Under the pieces are notes generated by a model. The model was not told the DNA's origin, did no database searches, and saw nothing but the letters and a program-made list of their open reading frames with translations. The position numbers were made by a program, and so were the translations under genes. A DNA stretch of 34,946 nucleotides from JBEBGV01 sp040081265 (lineage in GTDB: Bacteria > Acidobacteriota > Vicinamibacteria > Vicinamibacterales > UBA2999), in contig JBEBGV010000050.1 in NCBI GenBank assembly GCA_040081265.1, positions 1-34,946 on the forward strand, given 5' to 3'. Below are positions 33,178 through 34,946 of the stretch, piece after piece. The first letter of the stretch is position 1, and each line of letters opens with the position of its first letter.

Positions 33178-34479
33178 CTAGATGTCGAGCGGACCTGTTG
33201 CGTTGCCGAACTGTTCGAGCGGGGCGTCGAACTCGTGGGCCGCACGCATCCACAGATTCGCCAGGGGCAGGCCCTCGTGGCGCAGGTGCCGGTTCCCGGT
33301 AAACACGCCGCCCATGGCAATGAGGGGAAGGTCCAGGTGGCTGTGCTGGTCGCTATCGGACATGCCGTTGCCGAAGAACACCATCGACTGGTCGAGCAGC
33401 GTGCCGTCGGGTTCCTTCACCGCCTGGAGCCTGTCGAGGAAGCGAGCCACGGCCGCGGAATAGTAGGTTCCAATCGACGCCAGCTGGGCGAGCTTCTCGG
33501 GATTGTTGTTGTGATGTGAGATCGAGTGATGCGGCTCGGTCACACCCGCTTCCGGGTAGGTCAGCTGGCTGAGTTCCCGCGACGTGTAGAACGAGGTGAC
33601 CCTGGTCACATCTGCCTGATACGCGAGCGCCATCAAGTCGAACATCACCTCGAGGTGCTCGTGATGTGACTCCGGAATTCCCAGGGGCGCGTCGGGCACG
33701 GCGATGCTCGTCGCACCCTGCTTCTCCGACCGCTGGATTCGCGCTTCCACTTCCCGGAGATTGGTCAGGTACTGCTCCATCCGGATGTTGTCGCCGGCCC
33801 CCAGGCTTCGCCGCAGGGCGTTGATTTCTTCGCCGACTGAGTCGAGGATGCTCTTCTCGCGACGCAGGCGAGCTGCACGCTGCGCGGGCGTGCCCGCCCG
33901 ACCGAACATCCGCTCAAACGCCGCGCGGGGATTGATTTCCATCGGCACCGGCGTCGTCGGGGACTTCCACGAAATCGTGTTGGCGTAGATGCAGCTGTAC
34001 CCGCCGGCGCACGAGCCAATCGCGCTCGAGAAGTCTTCGGTCGCGAACTCCATCGACGGGAGCAGGGTCTGTCCACCGATCTTGGCCGCAATGACCTGGT
34101 CAATCGACGTGTTGTTGAAGACGTCATCGCCTTCGGTCGGCTTGGCCGAGACGCCGGTGAGCCAGCCGGATGCCGCGGTTGGATGGGTGCCCTCGACCTT
34201 GTTGCCCAGGCCGCTGACGACCACTGACGACGACCGGAACCGTTCGAGCGGCTTGAGAATCCGCGAGTACTCGAAATCAGCACCCGTGGACGTCGGCGTC
34301 CACTGATCCGGCACCGTGCCATTGGAGAAGTAGATGAATGCAGCGCGTTTCGCCCGACCCGCCGCGCGTACAACCGGAGTCAATGCCGGCAGCATCGCGT
34401 CGAGGAACGGCAGCGCGACGGCTGCGCCAACCCCCTGCAGGAACCGGCGCCGTGGAACGGCTATCTTCCGAATGACCAT
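33178..34479 (-). CDS. DUF1552 (HXXSHH) protein, Tat-exported
   Basis: 433 residues from ATG 34479 (GGAGAG upstream). A twin-arginine signal (PRRRFLQGVGAAVALPFLDA, residues 9-28) directs folded export. The family motif HSISHH is at 318-323. Other conserved-looking parts are AAFIYFSNGTVPDQW, a Cys pair C157/C163 (SCAGGYSCIYANTISW), and FFGNGMSDSDQHSHLDLPLI with a His/Asp cluster suggestive of a metal site. No activity is established for DUF1552. It ends 25 nt before the ankyrin gene and follows the DUF1592-type gene by 19 nt; DUF1552/DUF1592 pairs recur in Planctomycetes and Acidobacteria. The Tat route implies a cofactor-bearing or prefolded periplasmic enzyme. Confidence 0.92.
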   Translation of the reverse strand: MVIRKIAVPRRRFLQGVGAAVALPFLDAMLPALTPVVRAAGRAKRAAFIYFSNGTVPDQWTPTSTGADFEYSRILKPLERFRSSSVVVSGLGNKVEGTHPTAASGWLTGVSAKPTEGDDVFNNTSIDQVIAAKIGGQTLLPSMEFATEDFSSAIGSCAGGYSCIYANTISWKSPTTPVPMEINPRAAFERMFGRAGTPAQRAARLRREKSILDSVGEEINALRRSLGAGDNIRMEQYLTNLREVEARIQRSEKQGATSIAVPDAPLGIPESHHEHLEVMFDLMALAYQADVTRVTSFYTSRELSQLTYPEAGVTEPHHSISHHNNNPEKLAQLASIGTYYSAAVARFLDRLQAVKEPDGTLLDQSMVFFGNGMSDSDQHSHLDLPLIAMGGVFTGNRHLRHEGLPLANLWMRAAHEFDAPLEQFGNATGPLDI

Positions 34480-34498
34480 CTCACTCTCCTCAAATCGT

Positions 34499-34946
34499 TC
34501 AGCGCACGGCGACCGTGGCTGACGGGGCAACACGCCTGGTTCGCATCTGGAACGACGGACTGTTGATGATGCCGAGCACGAGCGACGAGAACCGGTAGTT
34601 GCCGGTCCCGCCGTTGCGGACGATGGCGCGTACGGTTGGCATGTCGCGATAGTCGATGCCACGGCCCAGGCCGTAGGTCATCAGCTTTTCGGTCAGCGTC
34701 GTCACGAAGTTGTCGGGACGCCGGAGCAGGGCGTTCCGAAGCGCCACGGGTCCGTCCACCGCTGAGCCGTCGACAAACTGTCCGGACGCGTCGATCGCAG
34801 CCCGCCCGTCCCGGGCCCGCCACGCGCCCACGGCATCGAAGTTCTCGAGCGCAAACCCGATGGGATCCATCATCCGGTGGCAGGTCGCGCACGCCGGATT
34901 GGCCCGGTGCTGCTCCATGCGCTCGCGCATGCTCATCGCCTTGAGC
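34499..34946 (-). CDS. DUF1592/DUF1588/DUF1585 cytochrome-like protein, 5' end outside window
   Basis: Only the last 148 or so residues are present; the frame is still open at the right edge. The segment begins with a region reading RMEQHRANPACATCHRMMDPIGFALENFD, here split by motif: HRANPACATCH (DUF1588 end, with a CxxCH haem-like site), then DPIGFALENFD, then a DUF1585 domain (LTEKLMTYGLGRGIDYRDMP and SSLVLGIINSPSFQMR). Full-length relatives are large secreted proteins (roughly 700-900 residues) with further DUF1587/1592 and cytochrome-like parts. It lies 19 nt upstream of the DUF1552 gene in the same orientation, the usual partner arrangement. A Met inside (34936) is not taken as the start. 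Confidence 0.88.
   Translation of the reverse strand, partial: LKAMSMRERMEQHRANPACATCHRMMDPIGFALENFDAVGAWRARDGRAAIDASGQFVDGSAVDGPVALRNALLRRPDNFVTTLTEKLMTYGLGRGIDYRDMPTVRAIVRNGGTGNYRFSSLVLGIINSPSFQMRTRRVAPSATVAVR

Overview
The window is GC-rich chromosomal DNA that reads like a member of the Acidobacteriota, most likely the Vicinamibacteria / subgroup 6 type. This is inferred from gene content: an Oar-like TonB-dependent receptor with an N-terminal carboxypeptidase-regulatory domain, a CadC-type winged helix fused to a TolB-like propeller, a PQQ dehydrogenase with an N-terminal cytochrome c, secreted ankyrin proteins, and DUF1552/DUF1592 proteins. No transposase, integrase, CRISPR array or phage gene was seen.

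Left part (1-12.6 kb). The large subunit of glutamate synthase (gltB, minus strand) runs off the left edge. It is divergent from a 701-residue radical SAM protein that resembles the archaeal tetraether-synthase type (COG1964-like). Next come an SDR dehydrogenase and a histidine-rich NicO-like membrane protein. A tightly overlapped minus-strand operon follows: folE, an unknown secreted protein, and a GT2 glycosyltransferase. folE is divergent from an MFS exporter, which precedes a fumarylacetoacetate-hydrolase-family enzyme that ends at a strong hairpin.

Middle (12.6-25.3 kb). A TMTC-like membrane/TPR protein and a PQQ dehydrogenase form a minus-strand pair. A decayed Ig-like fragment follows. 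NADP-isocitrate dehydrogenase overlaps a Tet-type MFS gene by one base. Then come a secreted HEAT-like protein, two convergent response regulators without a kinase, and an MBL-fold protein coupled to a YeiH-type transporter. This stretch closes with a clear terminator and tRNA-Pro(TGG).

Right part (25.4-34.9 kb). Two small mono-haem cytochromes c flank a CadC/TolB-like membrane regulator. The second cytochrome is the last gene of a minus-strand array: DUF1592-type (partial), DUF1552 (Tat-exported), ankyrin, TonB receptor, cytochrome c. All have export signals or are expected to. With the PQQ enzyme they suggest a periplasmic oxidation and uptake system of unknown substrate.

Many genes have a -10-like hexamer only 5-12 nt before the start codon and no Shine-Dalgarno, while others have strong GGAGG-type sites. 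The genome may therefore mix leaderless and SD-led translation. Where the longest open frame extended far upstream of a signal peptide or into a neighbouring gene, the start was moved inward, and the entry says why.
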